This document shows positions 22,199-32,064 of a stretch of 64,000 nucleotides of DNA, piece after piece. Under the pieces are notes generated by a model that saw only the letters and a list, made by a program, of their open reading frames with translations, was not told the DNA's origin and did not search any database. Source of the stretch: Halocaridina rubra (lineage: Eukaryota > Arthropoda > Malacostraca > Decapoda > Atyidae). Both the position numbers and the translations under genes were made by a program. Numbering within the stretch: the stretch's first letter is position 1; every line of letters begins with the position of its first letter. The DNA lies in assembly GCA_037179515.1 (NCBI GenBank), contig JAXCGZ010015121.1:64501-128500 (forward strand), written 5' to 3'.

Positions 22199-23104
22199 AT
22201 GACGCCATCTCTGTCCCAAACCTCTCCCATCCATGGGTCAGTAGGAGGGGTAGCCATCAGGAGACTCAAACAGAAAATCAAGAATTTAGAAGAAATGGTT
22301 ATAAGCCTTGATGATAAAATTCAGAATATGGATGGAGAAATGAAAGAGAATGAAACACTCAGAGAGCAAATAAGATCTTTGGAGGAAGCAAATAAAGCAC
22401 AAGGGCAGGAGAGAAAGGAACTAGAAAAAAGAATAAAGAAGCTGGAAGGGGAAAAGAGTCAACTAGAATCTAGACTTTCTAAACAAGAAGATAAAAACAA
22501 ACAGCTGAATGACAACCTAAAGGAATTAGATGTTAGTTCACTGCTCTCTTCTGAGAGAGACGAGATTGCTGCTTGGAATGTCCAGATTAAGGAAAACATT
22601 GAACAGTTCAGAAAAGAGTTCCAGGAGCTGAATATGGAAAATGATGCCATGACAACTTCCTTTGCTGATGCACTAAAGGGGAATGTGGCAGTAAAAGAGG
22701 CTGTAAAGGTGGTGGCACTGGAAAACATACAAACAGTTGACTATAAAGAGACAGTAATAAAAAAAATGAAAGACGTTGTGATGGAAAGGGCAAACCCACT
22801 CATCAGACAGGCACTTGATAAGGAGAAGACAGTGGTAATCTCAGGCATAAGCGAGTTCCAGGAGCCAACATGGCAGGGGAGACTTGAAGAAAATAAAGCT
22901 AGGGTTGTAGACCTGATAAGAAAGCTTGGAGTAGTATGTGGTCCTGAGGATATTGTAAACATACACCAACTAGGTAAATATTCGAGGGAAGCAAAGCCGA
23001 GACCAACAAAAGTGACCTTTGAGAGAGGGGAAACATGTAGGGAAATATTGTTGAGAAAAAAAAAGTCTAAAAGACCTTCAAGAATTCAAAGAAGTGTTCA
23101 TTAG
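22199..23104 (+). CDS. C4 ORF1: coiled-coil, RRM-like protein (short frame)
   Basis: 301 codons, differing from C3 ORF1 at only a few residues (for example DAMTTSF for DAMKTSF, SEFQEP for SESQEP). It also has an A9 run (23056-23064) and the same SKRPSRIQRSVH ending. Confidence 0.82.
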   Translation: MTPSLSQTSPIHGSVGGVAIRRLKQKIKNLEEMVISLDDKIQNMDGEMKENETLREQIRSLEEANKAQGQERKELEKRIKKLEGEKSQLESRLSKQEDKNKQLNDNLKELDVSSLLSSERDEIAAWNVQIKENIEQFRKEFQELNMENDAMTTSFADALKGNVAVKEAVKVVALENIQTVDYKETVIKKMKDVVMERANPLIRQALDKEKTVVISGISEFQEPTWQGRLEENKARVVDLIRKLGVVCGPEDIVNIHQLGKYSREAKPRPTKVTFERGETCREILLRKKKSKRPSRIQRSVH

Positions 23105-23279
23105 ACAATACAGAACACAGGAAGAGATGGGAAAGATCAAAAACTTGTTGGAAGAGGCAAGAAGGTTAAATGATGAAAGAAATGAAGAAGAGAAGAAAAA
23201 TTTTCATTACAGAGTTCTTCCAGACAAAGGGGAGATAAAGAAGATAATGACAGAAGATCAGGGGATGGGGCCTCATTAA
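23067..23279 (+). CDS. C4 ORF1 C-terminal continuation in the +1 frame
   Basis: Same conserved C-terminal segment as in C3 (FKEVFIRQYRTQEEMGK to MGPH), one frame off because of the A9 run. It ends with TAA at 23277-23279. Confidence 0.76.
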   Translation, partial: LKDLQEFKEVFIRQYRTQEEMGKIKNLLEEARRLNDERNEEEKKNFHYRVLPDKGEIKKIMTEDQGMGPH

Positions 23280-25420
23280 GATTGTTATACACAAATGCTG
23301 ATGGATTAGCTGGTAAGGCAGTAGAATTAAAAGATAGGATTCACAACAGTAAGGCAGATATAGTAGCAATTACAGAGACTAAGTTGAGTGAGGACATAAA
23401 CAGTGTCACAGTTTTTCCTAAGGGTTTCAGAATACTAAGGGTTGAAAGATCTGAGAGGACTGGTGGAGGGATAGCACTGCTCATAAGTGAAAGGATTCAA
23501 GTCGAAGAAATAAACTTGGCTATAGAAAGTGAGTTCAAGGAATTTCTTGTTGCTCGCATAAATACTGGGTCAGAGAGCATTATAATAACTGTTGTATACA
23601 ACCCACCAAGGAACCAAAATAGGCTTGAAGTTTATGAGGAAAGTCATATAGGTACTATTGAAGTCATAAACTCAGTTGTTAACATGACACGGGAAAAAAA
23701 ATGTAGGATTTTGATTATGGGAGATTTTAATCATAAAGAGATAGATTGGATAAATCTTGACCCACACAGTGGTGAGGACTCATTTGGGGCAAGATTCCTA
23801 GATTGCGTACAAGGGAATTTCCTACACCAACATGTAATGGAACCAACAAGTTCCAGGGGTGGGGATGAGCCATCACTACTTGATCTAGTGTTCACAGATA
23901 ATGTGTTGGATATTGAAAAAATTGAGTATGAACCACCAATTGGAAAGAGTGACCACTGTGTGTTGTTGATGGAGTATATCATTGAAGATATTCTTCCTGA
24001 GAGAAGAGGCACTGAGGACATGAGGAGGAACTATCCGAAAGGAGATTACATCAAAATGAATGAGCTTTTTGCAGTTATTGACTGGAGAACCTTATTTTAC
24101 AACAAATCTGTACAAGAAATGTATGACATCTTTTGTGAGAAATATGGGAAGATAGTAGATTGCTGCATACCTGTCACCAAAGTAGGTGTAATTCATGCCA
24201 GAGAGAAATGGTTCGATAATGGGTGTAAAAGAGCTAAGGAGTGGAGAGACAAATGCTGGAAAAGGTATAGGAGGAGAAAAAACATAAATGCCTGGCAAAC
24301 CTACAAAAGAGCAAGAAATGACTACCTAAGTAAAAGGAGAGAGGCAGAGAGAGACTATGAGAGGGACATCATCAGGAAGGCTAAAGAAAATCCCAAGCTT
24401 TTCCACAGCTTTATCAGAGGAAAACTGAAGGTAAAAGAACAGGTTTTAAGGCTAAAGAGAGCGGATGGAAGCATCACTGAGACGGATAAAGAGATCTGCA
24501 AAGAATTGAACAAGGAGTTTCAGTCAGTATTTACAGTAGAAAATACCCCACCCCCTCAGATTGCAGTGATAGAAGCTCAAGGGCTGGTATTAGAGAACAT
24601 CAACCTTACAGCCACAGAGGTATGCAAAGCGCTGATGGATTTAGATGTTCATAAAGCTACAGGTCCTGATGACATATCCCCTCATGTGCTTAAAAAATGC
24701 GCAAACACAATATCGGTGGCACTAAGTATCATATTTAAGGAGTCACTGGAGTCGGGGGAGATTCCAAGATGCTGGAAACAAGCAAATGTGATACCTATCT
24801 TCAAAAAGGGAAGGAGGGATACGGCTCTGAACTATAGACCAGTTTCCTTGACCAGCATAGTTTACAAAGTTATGGAGAAACTACAAAGGAAACATATCTC
24901 TCTTCACTTGGAATCCTTCAACTTTTTGTCAGTGAGGCAACATGGCTTCAGAGAAGGTAGATCAACAGTAACAAACTTATTAGAATTTTATGATGAGGTA
25001 AGCCAAATCTTACAGGAAAGAGAGGGCTGGGCAGATTGCATATTCCTAGACTTCCAGAAAGCGTTTGACACTGTTCCACATGGGAGACTTATTAGGAAGC
25101 TGCAATCAATGGCTAGAATAGGTGGAAATATTTTGGAATGGAAAAAAACTTACTTAGAAGGAAGGGAACAGAGGGTTAGAGTAAGACACTCAGTGTCTGA
25201 ATGGAGAAGAGTTAGTAGTGGAGTTCCACAGGGTTCAGTTTTAGGGCCACTTTTGTTCCTTGTATATGTAAATGACCTACCAGAGTCTGTAAATTCATTC
25301 ATGAATATGTTTGCAGATGATGCAAAGATTGTGAAGAAAGTAAAAAACGAGAACAATGGTAGAGAACTTCAGGAGGATCTAAATAATCTGCATGAGTGGT
25401 CAGAAAAGTGGCATCACTGA
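23255..25420 (+). CDS. C4 ORF2: endonuclease plus RT to motif C, truncated by rearrangement
   Basis: Open for more than 700 codons: APE-like endonuclease (LYTNADGL, TETKLS, GDFNHKEIDW, SLLDLVFTD, SDHCVL), a basic linker (KRYRRRKNINAWQTYKRA) and RT blocks [31 protein letters not shown] and MFADDAKI. The frame ends at EWSEKWHH because the internal duplication replaces the C-terminal domain. It would give an RT without its C-terminal part. Confidence 0.88.
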   Translation, partial: RSGDGASLRLLYTNADGLAGKAVELKDRIHNSKADIVAITETKLSEDINSVTVFPKGFRILRVERSERTGGGIALLISERIQVEEINLAIESEFKEFLVARINTGSESIIITVVYNPPRNQNRLEVYEESHIGTIEVINSVVNMTREKKCRILIMGDFNHKEIDWINLDPHSGEDSFGARFLDCVQGNFLHQHVMEPTSSRGGDEPSLLDLVFTDNVLDIEKIEYEPPIGKSDHCVLLMEYIIEDILPERRGTEDMRRNYPKGDYIKMNELFAVIDWRTLFYNKSVQEMYDIFCEKYGKIVDCCIPVTKVGVIHAREKWFDNGCKRAKEWRDKCWKRYRRRKNINAWQTYKRARNDYLSKRREAERDYERDIIRKAKENPKLFHSFIRGKLKVKEQVLRLKRADGSITETDKEICKELNKEFQSVFTVENTPPPQIAVIEAQGLVLENINLTATEVCKALMDLDVHKATGPDDISPHVLKKCANTISVALSIIFKESLESGEIPRCWKQANVIPIFKKGRRDTALNYRPVSLTSIVYKVMEKLQRKHISLHLESFNFLSVRQHGFREGRSTVTNLLEFYDEVSQILQEREGWADCIFLDFQKAFDTVPHGRLIRKLQSMARIGGNILEWKKTYLEGREQRVRVRHSVSEWRRVSSGVPQGSVLGPLLFLVYVNDLPESVNSFMNMFADDAKIVKKVKNENNGRELQEDLNNLHEWSEKWHH

Positions 25421-26972
25421 GATCCCACCCCCTCAGATTGCAGTGATAGAAGCTCAAGGGCTGGTATTAGAGAACATCAACCTTACAGCCACAGAGGTAT
25501 GCAAAGCGCTGATGGATTTAGATGTTCATAAAGCTACAGGTCCTGATGACATATCCCCTCATGTGCTTAAAAAATGCGCATACACAATATCAGTGGCACT
25601 AAGTATCATATTTAAAAAGTCACTGGAGTCGGGGGAGATTCCAAGATGCTGGAAACAAGCAAATGTGATACCTATCTTCAAAAAGGGAAGGAGGGATACG
25701 GCTCTGAACTATAGACCAGTTTCCTTGACCAGCATAGTTTGCAAAGTTATGGAGAAACTACTAAGGAAACATATCTCTCTTCACTTGGAATCCTTCAACT
25801 TTTTGTCAGTGAGGCAACATGGCTTCAGAGAAGGTAGATCAACAGTAACAACTTATTAGAATTTTATGATGAGGTAAGCCAAATCTTACAGGAAAGAGAG
25901 GGCTGGGCAGATTGCATATTCCTAGACTTCCAGAAAGAGTTTGGCACTGTTCCACATGGGAGACTTATTAGGAAGCTGCAATCAATGGCTAGAATAGGTG
26001 GAAATGTTTTGGAATGGAAAAAAACTTACTTAGAAGGAAGGGAACAGAGGGTTAGAGTAAGACACTCAGTGTCTGAATGGAGAAGAGTTAGTAGTGGAGT
26101 TCCACAGGGTTCAGTTTTAGGGCCGCTTTTGTTCCTTGTATATGTAAATGACCTACCAGAGTCTGTAAATTCATTCATGAATATGTTTGCAGATGATGCA
26201 AAGATTGTGAAGAAAGTAAAAAACGAGAACAATGGTAGAGAACTTCAGGAGATCTAAATAATCTGCATGAGTGGTCAGAAAAGTGGCTAATGAAATTCAA
26301 TACTTCAAAATGTAAGGTAATGAGAATGGGTACAAGTGCAAGAAGGCCCAAGCTTGACTACTCGGTGGCTGGAGTACAACTTCAAAAGACAGAAAATGAG
26401 AGAGATCTAGAAGTAAACATACTGGCAGATTTGTCTCCAGAAATACATATAAATGGCATAGTAAGGGCAGCATATGCCTTCTTATCAAATGTAAGGGTAG
26501 CCTTCAGGCACATGGACAAGGAAATGTTCAGAAATATTTATGTAACCTATGTGAGGCCAAAACTGGAATATGCAGCCCCCTTTTGGAAGCCGCACTTGAA
26601 AAAGCACATAGCTAAGCTTGAAAAAGTTCAAAGACATGCCACGAAACTGGTGCCAGAAATACGCAATCTCAGCTATGATGAGAGGCTGAGGGAATTAGAC
26701 TTACCATCACTCGAAGCTAGAAGAGTGAGGGGGGATATGGTGACAGACTTTAAATTCCTTCATGGTTATGATAGATTGGATAGGGATCGATATTTTGATA
26801 TGGCTGGCTCTAGAACTAGAGGTCATAGTTTGAAGCTTCGTAAGAAAACTTCTTTGCAGGATGTAAGGAAATACTTTTTCAGTGTAAGAGTAGTTGATAA
26901 TTGGAATTGGCTAAGCGAGTAGGTAGTTAATGCTATCTCAATCCATAGTTTTAAGGACAGGTATGATAAGTA
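25411..26972 (+). pseudogene. C4 second RT copy and C-terminal domain
   Basis: Repeats RT from PPPQIAVIEAQG, with 1-bp deletions at about 25850 (ACAGTAACAACTT) and 26252 (CAGGAGATC). It also has KEFGTVP for KAFDTVP, which removes a conserved Asp near motif A. The C-terminal domain ends early at TAG 26920-26922, GAG in sister copies. Confidence 0.87.
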
Positions 26973-27070
26973 TGACTAAGTCTAAAATGGAACCGATCAT
27001 GAGACGGCAAGATACGAGCTTTGGGCTCTTTCCCGTAAACACAATTAGGTAATCACAATTAGGTAATCAC

Positions 27071-27075
27071 ACACA
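27071..27075. repeat. Minimal AC remnant between C4 and C5
   Basis: Only ACACA separates the C4 tail from C5. Confidence 0.7.
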
Positions 27076-27868
27076 TGTCTGCATGCGTGGTTGGAAAAGT
27101 GGCTAATAAAATTCAAGTTTTCAAAATGTAAGGTAATGAGAATGGGTACAAGTGCAAGAAGGCCCAAGCTTGACTACTCGGTGGCAGGAGTACAACTTCA
27201 AGAGACAGAGAATGAGAGAGATGTAGGAGTAAACATACTGACAGGTTTGTCTCCAGAAATACATATAAATGGCATAGTAAGGGCAGCAAATGCTTTCTCA
27301 GCAAATGTAAGGGTAGCCTTCAGGCACATTCACAAGAAAATGTTCAGAAATATTTATGTAACCTATGTGAGGCAAAAACTTGAATATGCAGCCCCCTAAT
27401 GGAATTCGTAGTTGAAAAAGCACGCAGTTAAGCTGGAAAAAGTTCAAAGACATTCCATGAAACTGGTGCCAGAGATATGCAATCTCAGTTATGATGAGAG
27501 GCTGAGGAAATTAGACTTACCATCACTCAAGGCTAGAAGATTGAGGGGGGATATGGTAACAGTTTTTAAATTCCTTCATGGTTATGATAGAGTGGATAGG
27601 GATTGATATTGTGTCATGGCTGACACTAGAACTAGAGGTCATAGTTTAAGCTTCGTAAGAAATCTTCTTTGCAGGATATTAGAGAGTACATTTTTAGTGT
27701 AAGAGTAGTTTATAATTGGAAATCGCTAAGCGAGGAGGTAGTTAATGCTACCTCAATCCATAGTTTTAAGGACAAGTATGATAAGTATAACTAGGTACAA
27801 GATGGAAACGACTAGGAAACGGAAAAGTTACGGGCCTTGGGCTCTTTCCCATAAGCATAATTAGGTAA

Positions 27869-27872
<4 letters not shown>
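27076..27872 (+). mobile_element. LINE copy C5: 3' fragment, older subfamily
   Basis: Starts TGTCTGCATG, the same unusual 5' start as C9 at 36190. Ends with one tail unit at 27859-27872. It carries the CCCCTAATGGAATTCGTAG variant that marks the older subfamily (C5, C9, and similar in C11 and C16). Confidence 0.87.
27091..27792 (+). pseudogene. C5 ORF2 C-terminal fragment
   Basis: EKWLIKFKFSKCKVMRMG through YVRQKLEYAAP, then stops at about 27397 and 27409. The frame reopens for KLEKVQRHSMKL to GYDRVDRD and ends at TGA 27604-27606. Degraded remnant of the post-RT domain. Confidence 0.82.

Positions 27873-27938
<66 letters not shown>
27873..27938. repeat. (AC)n after C5
   Basis: 66 bases of AC. 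Confidence 0.95.
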
Positions 27939-27941
<3 letters not shown>

Positions 27942-27972
27942 TAGGTAATCACAATTAGGTAATCACACACAC
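27939..27972 (+). repeat. Solo LINE tail: two AATTAGGTAATCAC units without an element body
   Basis: Tail units at 27939-27952 and 27953-27966, flanked by AC on both sides (27873-27938 and 27967-27972). No 3' UTR or hairpin precedes them. Confidence 0.88.
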
Positions 27973-30908
27973 AGGGGATGGGGCCTCATTAAGACTGTTA
28001 TACACAAATGCTGATGGATTAGCTGGTAAGGCAGTAGAATTAAAAGATAGGATTCAAAACAGTAAGGCAGATATAGTAGCAATTACAGAGACTAAGTTGA
28101 GTGAGGACATTAACAGTGTCACAGTTTTTCCTAAGGGTTTCAGAATACTAAGGGTTGAAAGATCTGAGAGGACTGGTGGAGGGATAGCACTGCTCATAAG
28201 TGAAAGGATTCAAGTCGAAGAAATAAACTTGGCTATAGAAAGTGAGTTCAGGGAATTTCTTGTTGCTCGCATAAATACTGGGTCAGAGAGCATTATAATA
28301 ACTGTTGTATACAACCCACCAAGGAACCAAAATAGGCTTGAAGTTTATGAGGAAAGTCATATAGGTACTATTGAAGTCATAAACTCAGTTGTTAACATGG
28401 CACGGGAAAAAAAATGTAGGATTTTGATTATGGGAGACTTTAATCATAAAGAGATAGATTGGAAAAATCTTGACCCACACAGTGGTGAGGACTCATTCGG
28501 GGCAAGATTCCTAGATTGCGTACAAGGGAATTTCCTACACCAACATGTAATGGAACCAACAAGGGCCAGGGGTGGGGATGAGCCATCACTACTTGATCTA
28601 GTGTTCACAGATAATGTGTTTGATATTGAAAAAATTGAGTACGAACCACCAATTGGAAAGAGTGACCACTGTGTGTTGTTGATGGAGTATATCATTGAAG
28701 ATATTCTTCCTGAGAGTAGAGGCACTGAGGACATGAGGAGGAACTATCCAAAAGGAGATTACATCAAAATGAATGACTTTTTTGCAGTTATTGACTGGAG
28801 AACCTTATTTTACAACAAATCTGTACAAGAAATGTATGACATCTTTTGTGAGAAATATGGGAAGATAGTAGATTGCTGCATACCTGTCACCAAAGTAGGT
28901 GTAATTCATGCCAGAGAGAAATGGTTCGATAATGGGTTTAAAAGAGCTAAGGAGTGGAGAGACAAATGCTGGAAAAGGTATAGGAGGAGAAATAACATAA
29001 ATGCCTGGCAAACCTACAAAAGAGCAAGAAATGACTACCTAAATAAAAGGAGAGAGGCAGAGAGAGACTATGAAAGGGACATCACCAGGAAGGCTAAAGA
29101 AAATCCCAAGCTTTTCCACAGCTTTATCAGAGGAAAACTGAAGGTAAAAGAACAGGTTTTAAGGCTAAAGAGAGCGGATGGAAGCATCACTGAGACGGAT
29201 GAAGAGATCTGCAAAGAATTGAACAAGGAGTTTCAGTCAGTATTTACAGTAGAAAATACCCCACCCCCTCAGATTGCAGTGATAGAAGCTCAAGGGCCGG
29301 TATTAGAGAACATCAGCCTTACAGCCACAGAGGTATGCAAAGCGCTGATGGATTTAGATGTTCATAAAGCTACAGGTTCTGATGACATATCCCCTCATGT
29401 GCTTAAAAAATGCGCAAACACAATATCGGTGGCACTAAGTATCATATTTAAGGAGTCACTGGAGTCGGGGGAGATTCCAAGATGCTGGAAACAAGCAAAT
29501 GTGATACCTATCTTCAAAAAGGGAAGGAGGGATACGGCTCTGAACTATAGACCAGTTTCCTTGACCAGCATAGTTTGCAAAGTTATGGAGAAACTACTAA
29601 GGAAACATATCTCTCTTCACTTGGAATCCTTCAACTTTTTGTCAGTGAGGCAACATGGCTTCAGAGAAGGTAGATCAACTGTAACAAACTTATTAGAATT
29701 TTATGATGAGGTAAGCCAAATCTTACAGGAAAGAGAGGGCTGGGCAGATTGCATATTCCTAGACTTCCAGAAAGCGTTTGACACTGTTCCACATGGGAGA
29801 CTTATTAGGAAGCTGCAATCAATGGCTAGAATAGGTGGAAATGTTTTGGAATGGATAAAACTTACTTAGAAGGAAGGGAACAGAGGGTTAGAGTAAGACA
29901 CTCAGTGTCTGAATGGAGAAGAGTTAGTAGTGGAGTTCCACAGGGTTCAGTTTTAGGGCCACTTTTGTTCCTTGTATATGTAAATGACCTACCAGAGTCT
30001 GTAAATTCATTCATGAATATATTTGCAGATGGTGCAAAGATTGTGAAGAAAGTAAAAAACGAGAACAATGGTAGAGAACTTCAGGAGGATCTAAATAATC
30101 TGCATGAGTGGTCAGAAAAGTGGCTAATGAAATTCAATACTTCAAAATGTAAGGTAATGAGAATGGGTACAAGTGCAAGAAGGCCCAAGCTTGACTACTC
30201 GGTGGCTGGAGTACAACTTCAAGAGACAGAAAATGAGAGAGATCTAGGAGTAAACATACTGGCAGATTTGTCTCCAGAAATACATATAAATGGCATAGTA
30301 AGGGCAGCAAATGCTTTCTCAGCAAATGTAAGGGTAACCCTCAGGCACATGGACAAGGAAATGTTCAGAAATATTTATGTAACCTATGTGAGGCCAAAAC
30401 TCGAATATGCAGCCCCCTTTTGGAATCCGCACTTGAAAAAGCACATAGCTAAGCTTGAAAAAGTTCAAAGACATGCCACGAAACTGGTGCCAGAAATACG
30501 CAATCTCGGTTATGATGAGAGGCTGAGGAAATTAGACTTACCATCACTCGAAGCTAGAAGAGTGAGGGGGGGATATGGTGACAGTCTTTAAATTCCTTCA
30601 TGGTTATGATAGATTGGATAGGGATCGATATTTTGATATGGCTGGCTCTAGAACTAGAGGTCATAGTTTGAAGCTTCGTAAGAAACCTTCTTTGCAGGAT
30701 GTAAGGAAATACTTTTTCAGTGTAAGAGTAGTTGATAATTGGAATTGGCTAAGCGAGGAGGTAGTTAATGCTATCACAATCCATAGTTTTAAGGACAGGT
30801 ATGATAAGTATGACTAAGTATAAAATGGAACCGATCAGGAGACGGGAAGATATGAGCTTTGGGCTCATTCCCGTAAACACAATTAGATAATCACAATTAG
30901 GTAATCAC
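27973..30908 (+). mobile_element. LINE copy C6: nearly complete ORF2, 5'-truncated
   Basis: Begins at AGGGGATGGGG, just before the ORF2 start. Ends with tail units 30881-30894 (AATTAGATAATCAC) and 30895-30908. The sequence belongs to the younger subfamily. Confidence 0.9.
27975..30817 (+). pseudogene. C6 ORF2: endonuclease-RT with two frameshifts
   Basis: The frame is open from the truncation point (LLYTNADGL) to about 29860, where one A is lost (GGATAAAACTT). It reopens through RT motifs B and C ([18 protein letters not shown]: the second catalytic Asp is Gly) and shifts again at about 30566 by an extra G in a G run. It ends RYDKYD with a stop at 30815-30817. Both the frameshifts and the FADG change would abolish activity. 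Confidence 0.88.
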
Positions 30909-30920
30909 ACACACACACAC
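30909..30920. repeat. (AC)6 between C6 and C7
   Basis: Twelve bases of AC. Confidence 0.9.
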
Positions 30921-30946
30921 TTTCTATATTCTGTGAAAGGGAAAAC

Positions 30947-31894
30947 ATGAAAAAGAGGCCATCTCTGTCCCAAACCTCCCCCACCCATTGGTCGGGGAGG
31001 TATGATAGAGGATCTCCATGGGAAGTAGCATCTGGAGGAGGGGTAGCTATTATGAGATTAAAACAGAAAATCAAGGATTTAAAGGCAATGGCTATAAGCC
31101 TTGATGATAAAATTCAAAATATGGATAGAGAAATGAAAGAGAATGAAATACTCAGAGAGGAAATAAGATTTTTGGAGGAAGCATATAAAGCACAAGGGCA
31201 GGAGAGAAAAGAACTTGAAAAACGAATAAAGAAGCTGGAAGGGGAAAAGAGTGAACTAGAAACCAGAATTTCTAAACAAGAAGATAGCAACAAACAGCTG
31301 AATGACAACCTAAATAAAATAGATGTTAGTTCACTGCTCTCTTCTGAGAGAGACGAGATTACAGCTTGGAATGTCCAGATTAAGGAAAACATTGAACAGT
31401 TTAGAAAAGAGTTTCAGGAGCTGAATTTGGAACATGATGCCATGAAAACTTCCTTTGCTGATGCACTAAAGGGGAATGTGGCCGTAAAAGAGGCTGTAAA
31501 GGTGGTAACACTGGAAAACATACAAACAGTTGACTATAAGGAGACAATAATGGAGAAAATGAAAGATGTTGTGATGGAAAAGGCAAATCCACTGATTAAA
31601 CAGGCACTTGATAAAGAGAAGACAGTGGTAATCTCAGGCATAAGCAAATCCCAGGAGCCAACATGGCAGGGGAGACTTGAAGAAAATAAATCTAGGGTTG
31701 TAGACCTGATAAGAAAGCTTGGAGTAGTTTATGGTCCTAACTATATTGTAAACATTCACCAACTAGGCAAATATTCGAGAGAAGGAAAGCAGAGACCAAC
31801 AAAAGTAACCTTTGAGAGAGGGGAAACATGTAGAGAAATATTGATGAGAAAAAAGTCTAAAAGACCTTCAAGAATTCAAAGAAGTGTTCATTAG
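30947..31894 (+). CDS. C7 ORF1: coiled-coil, RRM-like protein, longer N-terminal form
   Basis: 315 codons. Compared with C3 and C4 the N-terminus has about 14 extra residues (RYDRGSPWEVASGG), then the same coiled coils and KTVVISGIS region. The A run is 6 long (31849-31854), which gives the same short ending SKRPSRIQRSVH as the A9 copies. The conserved continuation (KYLLQEARRLNEERNEEEKK) lies in the +1 frame and ends at about 32043-32045. Confidence 0.8.
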   Translation: MKKRPSLSQTSPTHWSGRYDRGSPWEVASGGGVAIMRLKQKIKDLKAMAISLDDKIQNMDREMKENEILREEIRFLEEAYKAQGQERKELEKRIKKLEGEKSELETRISKQEDSNKQLNDNLNKIDVSSLLSSERDEITAWNVQIKENIEQFRKEFQELNLEHDAMKTSFADALKGNVAVKEAVKVVTLENIQTVDYKETIMEKMKDVVMEKANPLIKQALDKEKTVVISGISKSQEPTWQGRLEENKSRVVDLIRKLGVVYGPNYIVNIHQLGKYSREGKQRPTKVTFERGETCREILMRKKSKRPSRIQRSVH

Positions 31895-32064
31895 ACAACA
31901 CAGAACACAGGAAGAGATGGGAAAGATCAAATATTTGTTGCAAGAGGCAAGAAGGTTAAATGAGGAAAGAAATGAAGAAGAGAAGAAAAATTTTCATTTC
32001 AGAGCTATCCCAGACAAAGGGGAGATAAAGAAGATAATGACATAAGATCAGGGGATGAAGCCTC

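Larger units (their letters stand above)
21271..27070 (+). mobile_element. LINE copy C4: full-length element with an internal RT duplication
   Basis: The 5' leader, ORF1 and ORF2 start are nearly identical to C3. At 25411 the ORF2 frame jumps back: AGTGG is followed by CATCACTGAGA and then by CCCACCCCCTCAG, so sequence of 24472-24483 plus 24547-25410 is repeated at 25411-26287 (offset ~876 bp). The remainder of ORF2 then continues to the 3' UTR. Tail units 27043-27056 and 27057-27070. Confidence 0.9.
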
